From Streptomyces roseolilacinus (GTDB lineage: Bacteria > Actinomycetota > Actinomycetes > Streptomycetales > Streptomycetaceae): a stretch of DNA of 64,000 bases. This document shows, piece after piece, positions 49,746 to 57,521 of the stretch. The number at the start of each line of letters is the position of its first letter. The stretch's first letter is position 1. Made by a program: the position numbers and the translations under genes. Location of the stretch: NCBI RefSeq assembly GCF_014649335.1, contig NZ_BMSV01000013.1, positions 62,001 through 126,000 of the forward strand. Reading direction: 5' to 3'. The notes under the pieces are model-generated. The model searched no databases. It saw only the letters and a program-made list of their open reading frames with translations, and was not told the DNA's origin.

Positions 49746-50837
49746 ATGGGTCCCCATCCTGCGGTCGCGGCGATACGCCTGGCGGTTCGCCGCGTACTCC
49801 ACGACGTACTCAACGAGGTCTCCCGGAACACCGCCGCCTGTCCCGCGGCGGCCGCTCCCGCGCACCCGGGCGCCGCCGACCCCGAGCGGGACGCGCGCAC
49901 CGGCACCGACCGCGCCGGCGAGCCGCCGCCGCTCGTGCTGGTCGCCTGCTCCGGCGGCGCCGACTCCATGGCGCTGGCCTCCGCCCTCGCCTTCGAGGCG
50001 CGCAAGCTGGCCGTCCGCGCCGGCGGCATCACCGTCGACCACGGCCTCCAGCCCGGCTCCGACCTGCGGGCCGCCGAGGTCGCCTCCCGGCTCAGCGCCC
50101 TGCGGCTCGACCCGGTCGAGGCCGTCGCGGTGACCGTCGGCCGCGAGGGCGGTCCCGAGGCGGCCGCCCGCGACGCCCGGTACGCCGCCCTGGACGAGGC
50201 CGCCGAGCGCCTGGGCGCCGCCGCCGTCCTGCTCGGCCACACCCGCGACGACCAGGCCGAGACCGTGCTCCTCGGCCTCGCCCGCGGCTCCGGCATCCGG
50301 TCCCTGTCCGGCATGGCCGCCGTCTCCGGCGCCGCCGGCCGCTACCGCCGCCCCTTCCTGCACCTCGACCGCCAGACCGCCCGCAAGGCGTGCCTGGTCC
50401 AGTCCCTGCCCGTCTGGGACGACCCGATGAACGCCGACCCGGCGTACACGCGGTCCCGGCTGCGCCACGAGGGCCTGCCCGCCCTGGAGAAGTCGCTCGG
50501 CAAGGGCGTCGTGGAGGCCCTCGCCCGTACCGCCCAGCTCTGCCGCGACGACGCCGACGCCCTGGACCGCTGGGCCGCCGACGCCGACGCCACCGTCCGC
50601 GACGAGGCCGGCCTGCTGGAGTGCGCCAAGCTGTACGCCCTGCCGCCCGCCGTGCGCCGCCGCGTCCTGCGCCGCGCGGCCATCGCCGAAGGCGCCCCGG
50701 CCGGTTCGCTGTTCGCCCGGCACATCGAGGAGCTGGACCGCCTGATCACCGGCTGGCGCGGCCAGGGCGCCATCAATCTGCCCGGCCGCGTCGTCGCCCG
50801 GCGCCAGGGTGGCAGACTGGTCATCCGGCAAGGCTGA
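49746..50837 (+). CDS. tilS: tRNA(Ile)-lysidine synthase
   Basis: The 363-residue product has the N-type ATP pyrophosphatase P-loop ACSGGADSMALA near residue 70, VDHGLQPGSD, and LLGHTRDDQAETVLLGLARGSG. TilS modifies C34 of the minor tRNA-Ile to lysidine so that it reads AUA. An N-terminal extension of about 60 residues (Pro/Ala-rich) precedes the core. GAAGGG before ATG 49746 supports the start. It is followed by hpt 80 bp downstream, an arrangement common to most bacteria. Confidence 0.95.
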   Translation: MGPHPAVAAIRLAVRRVLHDVLNEVSRNTAACPAAAAPAHPGAADPERDARTGTDRAGEPPPLVLVACSGGADSMALASALAFEARKLAVRAGGITVDHGLQPGSDLRAAEVASRLSALRLDPVEAVAVTVGREGGPEAAARDARYAALDEAAERLGAAAVLLGHTRDDQAETVLLGLARGSGIRSLSGMAAVSGAAGRYRRPFLHLDRQTARKACLVQSLPVWDDPMNADPAYTRSRLRHEGLPALEKSLGKGVVEALARTAQLCRDDADALDRWAADADATVRDEAGLLECAKLYALPPAVRRRVLRRAAIAEGAPAGSLFARHIEELDRLITGWRGQGAINLPGRVVARRQGGRLVIRQG

Positions 50838-50917
50838 CCGAAAACCGGCCGAGGCGTCGGCCGGCAGGCCGTCCGAGCCGGTCCAGGCTGACGCAGGCTG
50901 CAACGAAAGTGACCCGG

Positions 50918-51472
50918 GTGAACCAGAACGACATGGGTGCCGACCTCAAGTCGGTGCTCATCACCAAGGAAGAGATCGACGCCAAGCTGGCCGAGCTGGC
51001 GTCGAAGATCGACGCGGAGTACGCGGGCAAGGACCTGCTCATCGTCGGCGTCCTCAAGGGCGCCGTGATGGTGATGGCGGACCTGGCGCGCGCCCTGTCC
51101 ACCCCCGTCACCATGGACTGGATGGCCGTCTCCTCGTACGGGGCGGGCACCCAGTCCTCGGGCGTCGTCCGGATCCTCAAGGACCTGGACACCGACATCA
51201 AGGGCAAGCACGTCCTGATCGTCGAGGACATCATCGACTCCGGACTGACCCTGTCCTGGCTGCTCTCCAACCTCGGCTCGCGCGAGCCGGCCTCCCTGGA
51301 GGTCTGCACGCTGCTGCGCAAGCCCGAGGCGGCCAAGGTGGCGATCGACGTGAAGTGGATCGGCTTCGACATCCCCAACGAGTTCGTCGTGGGATACGGG
51401 CTGGACTACGCCGAGAAGTACCGCAACCTCCCGTTCGTCGGGACGCTCGCACCGCACGTCTACGGCGGCTGA
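50918..51472 (+). CDS. hpt: hypoxanthine phosphoribosyltransferase
   Basis: The product is about 184 residues and contains LKGAVMVMADLARAL and the PRPP-binding loop VLIVEDIIDSGLTLSWL. WIGFDIPNEFVVGYGLDYAEKYRNLPFVG is the C-terminal signature. It salvages hypoxanthine and guanine to IMP and GMP. The start is uncertain: GTG 50909, GTG 50918 and ATG 50933 are in frame. The middle one fits a GAAAG-like ribosome binding site. Confidence 0.95.
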   Translation: MNQNDMGADLKSVLITKEEIDAKLAELASKIDAEYAGKDLLIVGVLKGAVMVMADLARALSTPVTMDWMAVSSYGAGTQSSGVVRILKDLDTDIKGKHVLIVEDIIDSGLTLSWLLSNLGSREPASLEVCTLLRKPEAAKVAIDVKWIGFDIPNEFVVGYGLDYAEKYRNLPFVGTLAPHVYGG

Positions 51473-51502
51473 CGACCCGGGGCCGCGGCGGCCCGGGAAC
51501 CC

Positions 51503-51540
51503 TGACCGCCTTCTCCGCGTTGGACTGGGGAAGGCGGTCA
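51503..51540 (+). terminator. hairpin between hpt and ftsH
   Basis: TGACCGCCTTC (51503-51513) pairs exactly with 51530-51540 around a 16-base loop. It begins about 30 bp past the hpt stop. ftsH probably has its own promoter in the AT-richer stretch at 51600-51645. Confidence 0.6.
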
Positions 51541-51679
51541 CGGGCAACAATGCTGGGGTACCGTCCGAAGAACAGCTTTTCCCACACCGTGCCGGCCCGG
51601 GCGCCGGCACGTAGTCTCACACTCTCACAGCAGCATTTACCTACGGGCAGGAGGGACGGGGCGTCATCGCTCCGTATGG

Positions 51680-53707
51680 ATGGACGTGAAGCGATACTTC
51701 CGTGGGCCGGTCATGTGGATCGTGCTGGCCGTCCTCGCCGTGGTCGTGTTGATGCAGGTCGTCGGCTCGTCGGGCGGCTACAAGACGGTGGACACCGGCA
51801 AGGTCGTCCAGGCGATCGCCAAGAACCAGGTCGACCAGGTCAAGCTGACCACCGGCGACGAACAGATGATCAAGGCCGACCTGAAGGACGGCCAGAAGAT
51901 CGACGGCAGCGACAAGATCCAGGCGAGCTACATCGGGACCCAGGGTTCCGACCTCGCCACGACGCTGCAGCAGAAGTACGAGGCCGGTGAGATCGAGCAC
52001 GGCTACACGATCTCGCCGACGAAGCAGAGCGCCTTCGTCTCCGTGCTGCTCTCGCTGCTGCCCTTCGTCCTGATCGTCCTGGTCTTCCTCTTCCTGATGA
52101 ACCAGATGCAGGGCGGCGGCTCCCGCGTCATGAACTTCGGGAAGTCCAAGGCCAAGCTGATCACCAAGGACACCCCCAAGACGACGTTCGCCGACGTCGC
52201 CGGGTCCGACGAGGCCGTCGAGGAGCTCCACGAGATCAAGGAGTTCCTCCAGGAGCCCGCCAAGTTCCAGGCAGTCGGCGCCAAGATCCCCAAGGGTGTG
52301 CTGCTCTACGGCCCGCCCGGAACGGGCAAGACGCTCCTCGCGCGGGCCGTCGCCGGCGAGGCGGGCGTCCCGTTCTACTCGATCTCCGGATCCGACTTCG
52401 TCGAGATGTTCGTGGGTGTCGGCGCCTCCCGCGTCCGCGACCTCTTCGAGCAGGCCAAGGCGAACGCCCCGGCGATCGTCTTCGTCGACGAGATCGACGC
52501 CGTCGGCCGGCACCGCGGCGCGGGCCTCGGCGGCGGCCACGACGAGCGCGAGCAGACCCTGAACCAGCTGCTCGTCGAGATGGACGGCTTCGACGTCAAG
52601 GGCGGCGTCATCCTGATCGCCGCCACGAACCGCCCGGACATCCTCGACCCGGCCCTCCTGCGCCCCGGCCGCTTCGACCGCCAGATCGCGGTCGACCGCC
52701 CGGACATGCAGGGCCGTCTGGAGATCCTCAAGGTCCACCAGAAGGGCAAGCCGGTCGCGCCCGACGTCGACCTGGCCGCCGTCGCCCGCCGCACGCCGGG
52801 CTTCACCGGCGCCGACCTGTCGAACGTGCTGAACGAAGCGGCGCTCCTCACGGCGCGCAGCGACAAGAAGCTCATCGACAACCACATGCTGGACGAGGCG
52901 ATCGACCGCGTGGTCGCGGGCCCGCAGAAGCGGACCCGGATCATGTCGGACAAGGAGAAGAAGATCACCGCGTACCACGAGGCCGGTCACGCCCTCGTCG
53001 CCGCGGCGTCCCCGAACTCCGACCCCGTCCACAAGATCACCATCCTGTCCCGCGGCCGCGCCCTGGGCTACACGATGGTCCTGCCGGACGAGGACAAGTA
53101 CTCGACCACGCGCAACGAGATGCTCGACCAGCTCGCGTACATGCTGGGCGGGCGCGCCGCCGAGGAACTGGTCTTCCACGACCCGACCACGGGCGCGGCC
53201 AACGACATCGAGAAGGCCACCGCCACGGCCCGCGCGATGGTCACGCAGTACGGCATGACCGAGCGGCTCGGCGCGATCAAGTTCGGCGGCGACAACACCG
53301 AGCCGTTCCTCGGGCGCGAGATGGCGCACCAGCGCGACTACTCCGAAGAGGTCGCCGCGCTGGTCGACGAAGAGGTCAAGAAGCTCATCGAGACCGCGCA
53401 CAACGAGGCGTGGGAGATCCTCGTCGAGAACCGCGACGTCCTCGACAACCTGGTCCTGCAGCTCCTGGAGAGGGAGACGCTGGGCAAGGAGGAGATCGCC
53501 GAGATCTTCGCCCCGATCGTGAAGCGCCCGCCGCGCCCGGCGTGGACCGGCTCCTCGCGGCGCACGCCGTCGACGCGTCCGCCGGTGCTCTCCCCGAAGG
53601 AGCTGGCGCTGACCAACGGCGCCACCCCGGCGACGGCCACCACGGCCACGTCGGTGGAGACGACGAAGGTCACCGACGCGGTCCCGGAGGACCGCCCGGA
53701 GTCCTGA
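51680..53707 (+). CDS. ftsH: ATP-dependent zinc metalloprotease FtsH
   Basis: The 675-residue product has a first membrane helix (MWIVLAVLAVVVLMQVVG), a short extracytoplasmic domain and a second helix (VLLSLLPFVLIVLVFLFLM). The AAA+ domain follows with GPPGTGKT and the SRH ATNRPDILDPALLRPGRFDR, and finally the zinc protease HEAGH. It degrades membrane and regulatory proteins at the inner membrane. The C-terminus carries a Thr/Ala-rich tail. It is between hpt and folE as usual. Confidence 0.97.
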   Translation: MDVKRYFRGPVMWIVLAVLAVVVLMQVVGSSGGYKTVDTGKVVQAIAKNQVDQVKLTTGDEQMIKADLKDGQKIDGSDKIQASYIGTQGSDLATTLQQKYEAGEIEHGYTISPTKQSAFVSVLLSLLPFVLIVLVFLFLMNQMQGGGSRVMNFGKSKAKLITKDTPKTTFADVAGSDEAVEELHEIKEFLQEPAKFQAVGAKIPKGVLLYGPPGTGKTLLARAVAGEAGVPFYSISGSDFVEMFVGVGASRVRDLFEQAKANAPAIVFVDEIDAVGRHRGAGLGGGHDEREQTLNQLLVEMDGFDVKGGVILIAATNRPDILDPALLRPGRFDRQIAVDRPDMQGRLEILKVHQKGKPVAPDVDLAAVARRTPGFTGADLSNVLNEAALLTARSDKKLIDNHMLDEAIDRVVAGPQKRTRIMSDKEKKITAYHEAGHALVAAASPNSDPVHKITILSRGRALGYTMVLPDEDKYSTTRNEMLDQLAYMLGGRAAEELVFHDPTTGAANDIEKATATARAMVTQYGMTERLGAIKFGGDNTEPFLGREMAHQRDYSEEVAALVDEEVKKLIETAHNEAWEILVENRDVLDNLVLQLLERETLGKEEIAEIFAPIVKRPPRPAWTGSSRRTPSTRPPVLSPKELALTNGATPATATTATSVETTKVTDAVPEDRPES

Positions 53708-53728
53708 TCCGGACCCCACCCGGAATGG

Positions 53729-53770
53729 ATGCCGCGCCCCCCAGGTTCTAGCCTGTGGGGGGCGCGGCAT
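53729..53770 (+). terminator. strong hairpin after ftsH
   Basis: ATGCCGCGCCCCCCA (53729-53743) is the exact reverse complement of 53756-53770, a perfect 15-bp stem with a 12-base loop. It lies between ftsH and folE, so it may terminate ftsH or limit read-through. Confidence 0.75.
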
Positions 53771-53805
53771 TCGCGCACTCCCGGGCAAGACGGAACGAGG
53801 CACAC

Positions 53806-54411
53806 ATGACCGACGCGGTGACGCTGGACGGCGAGGGCACGATCGGCGAGTTCGACGAGAAGCGCGCCGAGAACGCCGTACGCGAACTCCTCATCGCGGT
53901 CGGCGAGGACCCGGACCGGGAGGGACTGCGGGAGACGCCGGCACGGGTCGCGCGGGCCTACAAGGAGATATTCGCCGGGCTGTGGCAGGAGCCGGAGGAC
54001 GTGCTGACCACGACCTTCGACCTCGGCCACGACGAGATGGTGCTGGTCAAGGACATCGAGGTCTTCTCGACCTGCGAGCACCACCTGGTGCCGTTCCGCG
54101 GGGTGGCCCACGTCGGCTACATCCCCTCGACCAACGGCAAGATCACCGGCCTGTCGAAGCTGGCCCGGCTGGTGGACGTGTACGCGCGCCGCCCGCAGGT
54201 GCAGGAGCGGCTGACCACGCAGATCGCCGACTCGCTGATGAAGATCCTCGAACCGCGCGGCGTGATCGTGGTCATCGAGTGCGAGCACATGTGCATGTCC
54301 ATGCGCGGGATCCGCAAGCCCGGCGCCAAGACCCTCACGTCGGCCGTGCGCGGCCAGCTGCGGGACGTGGCGACCCGCGCCGAGGCGATGAGCCTCATCA
54401 TGGCCGACTAG
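53806..54411 (+). CDS. folE: GTP cyclohydrolase I
   Basis: The 201-residue product has FSTCEHHLVPFRGVAHVGYIP with the zinc ligands Cys and His, ITGLSKLARLVDVYARRPQVQERLT, and CEHMCMSMRGIRKPGA. It converts GTP to dihydroneopterin triphosphate, the first step of folate synthesis. ACGAGG is close to ATG 53806. The remaining folate genes lie convergently just downstream. Confidence 0.96.
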   Translation: MTDAVTLDGEGTIGEFDEKRAENAVRELLIAVGEDPDREGLRETPARVARAYKEIFAGLWQEPEDVLTTTFDLGHDEMVLVKDIEVFSTCEHHLVPFRGVAHVGYIPSTNGKITGLSKLARLVDVYARRPQVQERLTTQIADSLMKILEPRGVIVVIECEHMCMSMRGIRKPGAKTLTSAVRGQLRDVATRAEAMSLIMAD

Positions 54412-54451
54412 CGGCACCCCGCCGCACGGGTACGTGCGCGGCGGGGCGCGG

Positions 54452-54937
54452 CTACGCCGTCGTCGGGGAGGCGCCCGGAGGCTCGTCGTCCTCGGGGAGC
54501 CGGCACACCCGCTCCAGGAACAGGGCCGCCGCGACCACCGCGATGCCGGCCAGTACGGCGAAGCCCGCGTAGACGGCCTGGTCACGGCGGGCCGGGACGT
54601 CCAGGAAGCCCAGCAGGAACGCCCCGGTCCCCCCGTACATCCCGCTCACCGCGGCCGTGACCAGCGCGCTGGCCTGGCCGAAGACGACCGCGCGGGCCGC
54701 CATCAGCGGCTCGACGCCCTTCGCCCCGGGACGGCGCTCCCGCTGCGCCTTCAGGCGGGAGCGCAGGGACAGCGCCGTCGCCGCGAGGACCGCCGCGATG
54801 GCGGCCAGCACGATCGGCGCGGCCAGCGGGACGCTCGGCAGCGTGCCGAACGCGTCCCACAGCCGGGCGCCGCCCCAGGAGAGGACACCGGCCGCCACGA
54901 AGAGCCCGGCCAGTACCTTGACCCTCAGTTGTCTCAC
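54452..54937 (-). CDS. DUF3180 membrane protein
   Basis: The 161-residue product has four hydrophobic segments and matches the DUF3180 pattern of actinobacterial proteins encoded next to folK. LRVKVLAGLFVAAGVLSWGGARLWDAFG is at the start and AARAVVFGQASALVTAAVSGMYGG in the middle. The function is unknown. It is the last gene of the minus-strand folate operon, beginning at GTG 54937, 54 bp after folK. Confidence 0.88.
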   Translation of the reverse strand: MRQLRVKVLAGLFVAAGVLSWGGARLWDAFGTLPSVPLAAPIVLAAIAAVLAATALSLRSRLKAQRERRPGAKGVEPLMAARAVVFGQASALVTAAVSGMYGGTGAFLLGFLDVPARRDQAVYAGFAVLAGIAVVAAALFLERVCRLPEDDEPPGASPTTA

Positions 54938-54991
54938 CGGTGTCCTTCGCGTCTGTCAGTGCCGTCGTTCGCCGTCCCGTAGGGGCAACGG

Positions 54992-55591
54992 TCAGTCGGG
55001 GAGGCGGAGTTCCAGGTCGCCGCGGACGGCCACGCCTTCCTGGGCGACACCGGCCAGCAGGTCCGCGACCCGCCCCGCCCCCGGGAGCTGGGCCTCCGGC
55101 TCCACGTCCAGCCACGGGCGCAGCACGAAGGCCCGCTGGCGGGCCCGCGGGTGGGGCAGGGTGAGGGCCGGGTCGTCGGAGACCTCGTCCGCGTACGACA
55201 CGATGTCCACGTCGACGGTCCGGGCGCCCCACCGCTCCGTGCGCACGCGGTCGAAGGCCTCCTCCACGGCGTGCGCCCGCTCCAGCAGCGAGGAGGGGGG
55301 CAGCGTGGTCTTCACCAGGACCACGGCGTTCAGGTACGGGGGCTGGGTGCCGGGCTCGACGCCCCAGGGCTCCGTCTCGTAGACCGGCGACACGGCCTTG
55401 ACCCGCACGCCGGGCGTGTCCTCCAGCGCGTCGATGGCGCCCTGGAGGTTCTCCAGGCGGTTGCCGAGGTTGCCGCCCAGGGAGAGGACGGCCATCTTGG
55501 GGTTGGCCAGCGTCGTGTCGGCGGCGTCGACCTGCGCCGTCACGGAGGCGGGCACCGGCTGTACCGTCGGGTCGCTGGGCGTGCGGTTCAT
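54992..55591 (-). CDS. folK: 2-amino-4-hydroxy-6-hydroxymethyldihydropteridine diphosphokinase
   Basis: The 199-residue product contains AVLSLGGNLGNRLENLQGAIDAL, SPVYETEPWG, the signature RTERWGARTVDVDIVSY, and LPHPRARQRAFVLRPW. It transfers pyrophosphate from ATP to the pterin alcohol. A 30-residue N-terminal extension precedes the core. ATG 55591 overlaps the folB stop by 4 bp (ATGA). Confidence 0.95.
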   Translation of the reverse strand: MNRTPSDPTVQPVPASVTAQVDAADTTLANPKMAVLSLGGNLGNRLENLQGAIDALEDTPGVRVKAVSPVYETEPWGVEPGTQPPYLNAVVLVKTTLPPSSLLERAHAVEEAFDRVRTERWGARTVDVDIVSYADEVSDDPALTLPHPRARQRAFVLRPWLDVEPEAQLPGAGRVADLLAGVAQEGVAVRGDLELRLPD

Positions 55592-55947
55592 ACGCGGCTC
55601 CGGGTGATCGTGATGGTCACGTCGTCGAACGGGACGGTGATCGGGGCGTCCGGCTTGTGCACGCACACCTCGACCTCCTGGACACCTTCGTGCTTGAGGC
55701 AGCTCTGGGCGATGCGCTCGGCCAGCGTCTCGATCAGGTCGACCGGCTCGCCCCGCACCACGTCGACGACCTCCTCCGCCACGATGCCGTAGTGGACGGT
55801 CTTCGCCAGGTCGTCCTCCGCGGCGGCGGGCCGGGTGTCGAGGCCCAGCACCACGTCCACGATGAACGTCTGGCCCTCCTCCCGCTCCTTGGGGAAGACG
55901 CCATGGTGCCCGCGGGCCCTCAGGCCGCGCAGCGCGACACGATCCAC
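55588..55947 (-). CDS. folB: dihydroneopterin aldolase
   Basis: The 119-residue product has RVALRGLRARGHHGVFPKEREEGQTFIVDVVLGLDT and DLIETLAERIAQSCLKHEGVQEVEVCVHKP, the aldolase signature. GTG 55947 is preferred over GTG 55956 because AGGAG overlaps the latter and sits eight bases upstream of the former. Spacing to the NTF2-like gene upstream (minus direction) is about 155 bp, so a separate promoter is possible. Confidence 0.94.
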   Translation of the reverse strand: MDRVALRGLRARGHHGVFPKEREEGQTFIVDVVLGLDTRPAAAEDDLAKTVHYGIVAEEVVDVVRGEPVDLIETLAERIAQSCLKHEGVQEVEVCVHKPDAPITVPFDDVTITITRSRV

Positions 55948-56101
55948 GCGAATCACTCCTGCTGTCGTAGGTCTGGGCTGCTCCCGTCCGGGTGCGGTCG
56001 GTCCGGTCGCAACACCCCGAATCTACCCGCGGCCACCGACACGGTCCGCGCGCGGCCCCGTCGGCGATTTCCCCAGGGGCACGCTTACCCACTCGGAGGG
56101 C

Positions 56102-56563
56102 TCACACCGCGCCCTCGTCGTCCTCCTCGTCCTCGGACTCCGCCAGGACGGGTGACCCGTGGTGGGACCAGACCTTCCAGCCGTCCGGGGTGCGGCGGAA
56201 CACGTTCGTCGCGACGACCAGCTGCCCGACCAGCGGGCCCAGCTCGGCGCCGTCCTCGGCGGGGCCGCCGCTGAGGATGTTCTCCGTGCAGGTCACCACC
56301 GCCGTGTCCGCCGCGACCGACACCTTCACGTCGGTCAGGAAGAACTGGATGTACTCGGTGTTCGCCATGATCAGCGCGTACGAGCGGAGGACCTCGCCCC
56401 GGCCCGACAGCACCGGCCAGCCCGGGTGGACGCAGGAGATCCCGCCGGAGCGCTCGTCCAGCCACAGGTCGGCGATCGCCTCGAAGTCGCCCTGCTCCAT
56501 GGCCTCGTAGAAGGCGGTGTTGGCCTGTTCGACGGCCTCGGTGTCGGTGCGGGCGTCGCTCAC
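56102..56563 (-). CDS. NTF2-like/SnoaL-like small protein in folate operon
   Basis: The 153-residue product is a cone-shaped NTF2-type fold (DTEAVEQANTAFYEAMEQGDFEAIADLWLDERSGGISCVHPGWPVLSGRGEVLRSYALIM and DGWKVWSHHGSPVL). This group is annotated as nuclear transport factor 2 family in actinobacteria and lies in the folate operon. The start GTG 56563 overlaps the folP stop by 4 bp, suggesting coupled translation. An Asp/Glu-rich tail ends the protein. The reaction is not known. Confidence 0.88.
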   Translation of the reverse strand: MSDARTDTEAVEQANTAFYEAMEQGDFEAIADLWLDERSGGISCVHPGWPVLSGRGEVLRSYALIMANTEYIQFFLTDVKVSVAADTAVVTCTENILSGGPAEDGAELGPLVGQLVVATNVFRRTPDGWKVWSHHGSPVLAESEDEEDDEGAV

Positions 56564-57423
56564 GAGGCGGCGCCCTCGACGGCGCGGGCCACGCGGACCG
56601 CGTCCGCCGTCGCCCGCACCTCGTGGACGCGCACGGCCCAGGCGCCCTCGTGGGCGGCGATTGCGGAGACCGCGGCCGTCGCGGCGTCCCGCTCCCGCGC
56701 CGGCGGCGGGGTGTGCCCCTCCCCGGCCAGCACGCGGCCCAGGAACCGCTTCCGGGAGGCGGCGACCAGCAGGGGCCGCCCGAGGGCCCGCAGCTCCGCC
56801 AGGTGCGCCACGAGGGCCAGGTCGTGCTCGGCCTGCTTGGCGAAGCCCAGGCCGGGGTCGACGATGAGCCGTTCGGGGGCGATGCCGCCCGCGACGACGG
56901 CCTCCACGCGCGCGCGGACCTCCGCGACGACCTCGGCGACCACGTCGTCGTACACGGCGAGGTCGTTCATGCCCGCGCTGAAGCCGCGCCAGTGCATCAC
57001 GACGAACGGCACCCCGGCGGCGGCGACGGACGGGACCATGTCCGGGTCGGCCAGGCCGCCGCTGACGTCGTTGACGAGCGCGGCGCCCGCCTCCACCGCC
57101 CGGCGGGCGACCGACGCGCGCATCGTGTCGACGGAGACGACGACCCCTTCCGAGGCCAGGCCCCGCACGACCGGCACGACCCGCCGCAGCTCCTCGTCCT
57201 CGTCCACCCGGCTGGCGCCCGGCCGCGTCGACTCCCCGCCGACGTCCACCAGGTCCGCGCCCTGGGCGACCAGCTCCAGGCCGTGCTTGACGGCGGCGGT
57301 GGTGTCGAACCAGCGCCCGCCGTCGGAGAAGGAGTCGGGCGTCACGTTGACGACGCCCATGACCGCACAGCGGTCCCACTCCGGCAGTCCCTGGACCGTG
57401 CCCCGTCCGCGCAACGTACTCAT
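56560..57423 (-). CDS. folP: dihydropteroate synthase
   Basis: The 287-residue product has the DHPS signatures MGVVNVTPDSFSDGGRW, GADLVDVGGESTRPGASRV, VVSVDTMRASVARRAVEAGAALVNDVSGG, and DPGLGFAKQAEHDL. It joins p-aminobenzoate to the pterin pyrophosphate and is the sulfonamide target. It heads the minus-strand operon folP, NTF2-like, folB, folK, DUF3180. Confidence 0.96.
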   Translation of the reverse strand: MSTLRGRGTVQGLPEWDRCAVMGVVNVTPDSFSDGGRWFDTTAAVKHGLELVAQGADLVDVGGESTRPGASRVDEDEELRRVVPVVRGLASEGVVVSVDTMRASVARRAVEAGAALVNDVSGGLADPDMVPSVAAAGVPFVVMHWRGFSAGMNDLAVYDDVVAEVVAEVRARVEAVVAGGIAPERLIVDPGLGFAKQAEHDLALVAHLAELRALGRPLLVAASRKRFLGRVLAGEGHTPPPARERDAATAAVSAIAAHEGAWAVRVHEVRATADAVRVARAVEGAAS

Positions 57424-57521
57424 GCCCCCAGCCTAGGCCCGTACGGGGAGCGCGGCGCCGACCGGGCCGGGCCCCGGGCCCCGGCCGGGCGGCGCCCCGC
57501 CGCGGGGGCGCGGGCGGTGCC

